Source of the DNA: UBA4408 sp002389785
GTDB lineage: Bacteria > Bacteroidota > Bacteroidia > UBA4408
Reading direction: 5' to 3'
NCBI GenBank assembly: GCA_035438985.1
Contig: DAORJK010000001.1
Span: 434,001-498,000 of the forward strand
DNA: 64,000 nt
The position numbers and the translations under genes were made by a program. The notes beneath the pieces were generated by a model. That model was given only the letters and a program-made list of their open reading frames with translations. It did no database searches and was not told the origin of the DNA. This document shows positions 63,664 through 64,000 of this stretch, in pieces. Position 1 is the stretch's first letter, and each line of letters starts with the position of its first letter.

Positions 63664-64000
63664 TCACATCAAATGGGTGTGATAATACACCAAATCATCA
63701 ATGGGAGCTCGCACAATTTTGCCCACTTGCATATGGTTTTCGGAGCATACTTGTATTAATATTTCTTTGTAATTATATCCAACCGAACCAATACAATTGA
63801 ACGTGTATTTTTGATATTCGGGATAATGACAAACCAGGTTTGTAAAAAAAGTTTGAAAACCTTCTTTTATTATTTCTTGGGAATAAGAAAGGTGTTTAAA
63901 TTCATGAACAAACTTACTGAAACTTGCCAAAAATCGATTGGGCAATGGTTTATTGTACAAATGATCGAATATTGCTTCGTTAGTTAAACCAAAGGAGGAA
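63664..64000 (-). CDS. N-acetylglucosamine kinase-like BadF/BadG ATPase, C-terminal part (runs off the window end)
   Basis: The stop is at 63664-63666 and the frame is open to base 64000, giving about 111 residues that begin SSFGLTNEAIFDHLYNKPLP. The sequence NRFLASFSKFV, NLVCHYPEYQKYTFNCIGSV and VGKIVRAPIDDLVYYH matches the C-terminus of the roughly 280-residue BadF-type kinases annotated as N-acetylglucosamine kinase in Bacteroidota. The ATP-binding N-terminus is outside. Convergent with tsaB, 4 bp apart. Confidence 0.82.
   Translation of the reverse strand, partial: SSFGLTNEAIFDHLYNKPLPNRFLASFSKFVHEFKHLSYSQEIIKEGFQTFFTNLVCHYPEYQKYTFNCIGSVGYNYKEILIQVCSENHMQVGKIVRAPIDDLVYYHTHLM

Noticed and set aside
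1..64000. CRISPR arrays, insertion sequences, prophage, rRNA or tRNA genes
   Set aside because: No direct-repeat arrays, transposase or integrase motifs, or tRNA/rRNA consensus stretches were recognised on reading either strand. A tRNAscan/Infernal run would be needed to exclude small RNAs.

Overview
This window is ordinary chromosome from a member of the Bacteroidota. The evidence is an AT-rich base composition, three proteins with C-terminal type IX secretion (T9SS) sorting domains, a CarboxypepD-reg-type TonB-dependent receptor, many short SPII lipoproteins, families largely confined to the phylum (DUF3822 before rsmD, IPExxxVDY before pyk, a two-component pair resembling Bacteroides RprX/RprY), and intergenic boxes matching the Bacteroidota promoter TTG-N(17-23)-TAnnTTTG. 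I cannot place the genus. No rRNA, tRNA, CRISPR array, insertion sequence, prophage or obvious genomic island was seen.

Layout. 1-565: 5' part of proS (minus). 692-3925: a Tyr/Asn/Gly-rich lipoprotein and a FadL-type outer-membrane barrel. 3930-8612: nuoABCDEF on the minus strand, with nuoG-N absent from the window. 8682-12688: prolyl oligopeptidase, a secreted cyclophilin and two small lipoproteins. 12804-16711: xth, a peptide-type ABC substrate-binding lipoprotein and an OmpA-like lipoprotein. 16973-24024: a four-gene surface cluster (LTD/T9SS protein, TonB receptor, double-HKD phospholipase-D-family T9SS protein, Ig-like lipoprotein). 24021-27393: waaA, a barrel protein and an FtsX/MacB permease. 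27484-32057: DUF3822-rsmD-membrane protein, then coaD and a TlpA-like protein. 32054-36638: pdxJ, a 7TMR-DISM/SpoIIE phosphatase, DUF1003, and a long-chain polyprenyl diphosphate synthase. 36769-41173: amidohydrolase, WG-repeat protein, a GGGP-synthase-family enzyme with a ThiE/TenI-like neighbour, and a deoxynucleoside kinase. 41270-46276: a propeller-like protein, a GH3-fold protein, and a response regulator/histidine kinase pair. 46450-53258: ALDH8-like dehydrogenase, MsbA-type exporter, TPR protein, zinc-ribbon protein and Nif3. 53354-59132: lpxK, PNP, a choice-of-anchor-B T9SS protein, murF, methylmalonyl-CoA epimerase and a GNAT. 59190-64000: trxB with an AAA ATPase, IPExxxVDY-pyk-tsaB, and the 3' end of an N-acetylglucosamine kinase-like gene.

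How it fits together. Most genes are housekeeping: respiration, lipid A/Kdo and peptidoglycan synthesis, isoprenoids, cofactors (CoA, PLP), nucleotide salvage, redox and tRNA modification. The main accessory region is 16973-24024, which may act in extracellular nucleic-acid or phospholipid scavenging; this is inference from domains and adjacency. Convergent genes are packed very tightly: four pairs share a 4-bp interlocked stop and four more are 1-5 bp apart. No convincing new multi-gene defence or mobile system was found. The most unusual non-coding signals are a GAAA-tetraloop intrinsic terminator a few bases before a start codon (51347-51369) and a long-range inverted repeat in the 43.6-44.0 kb gap.
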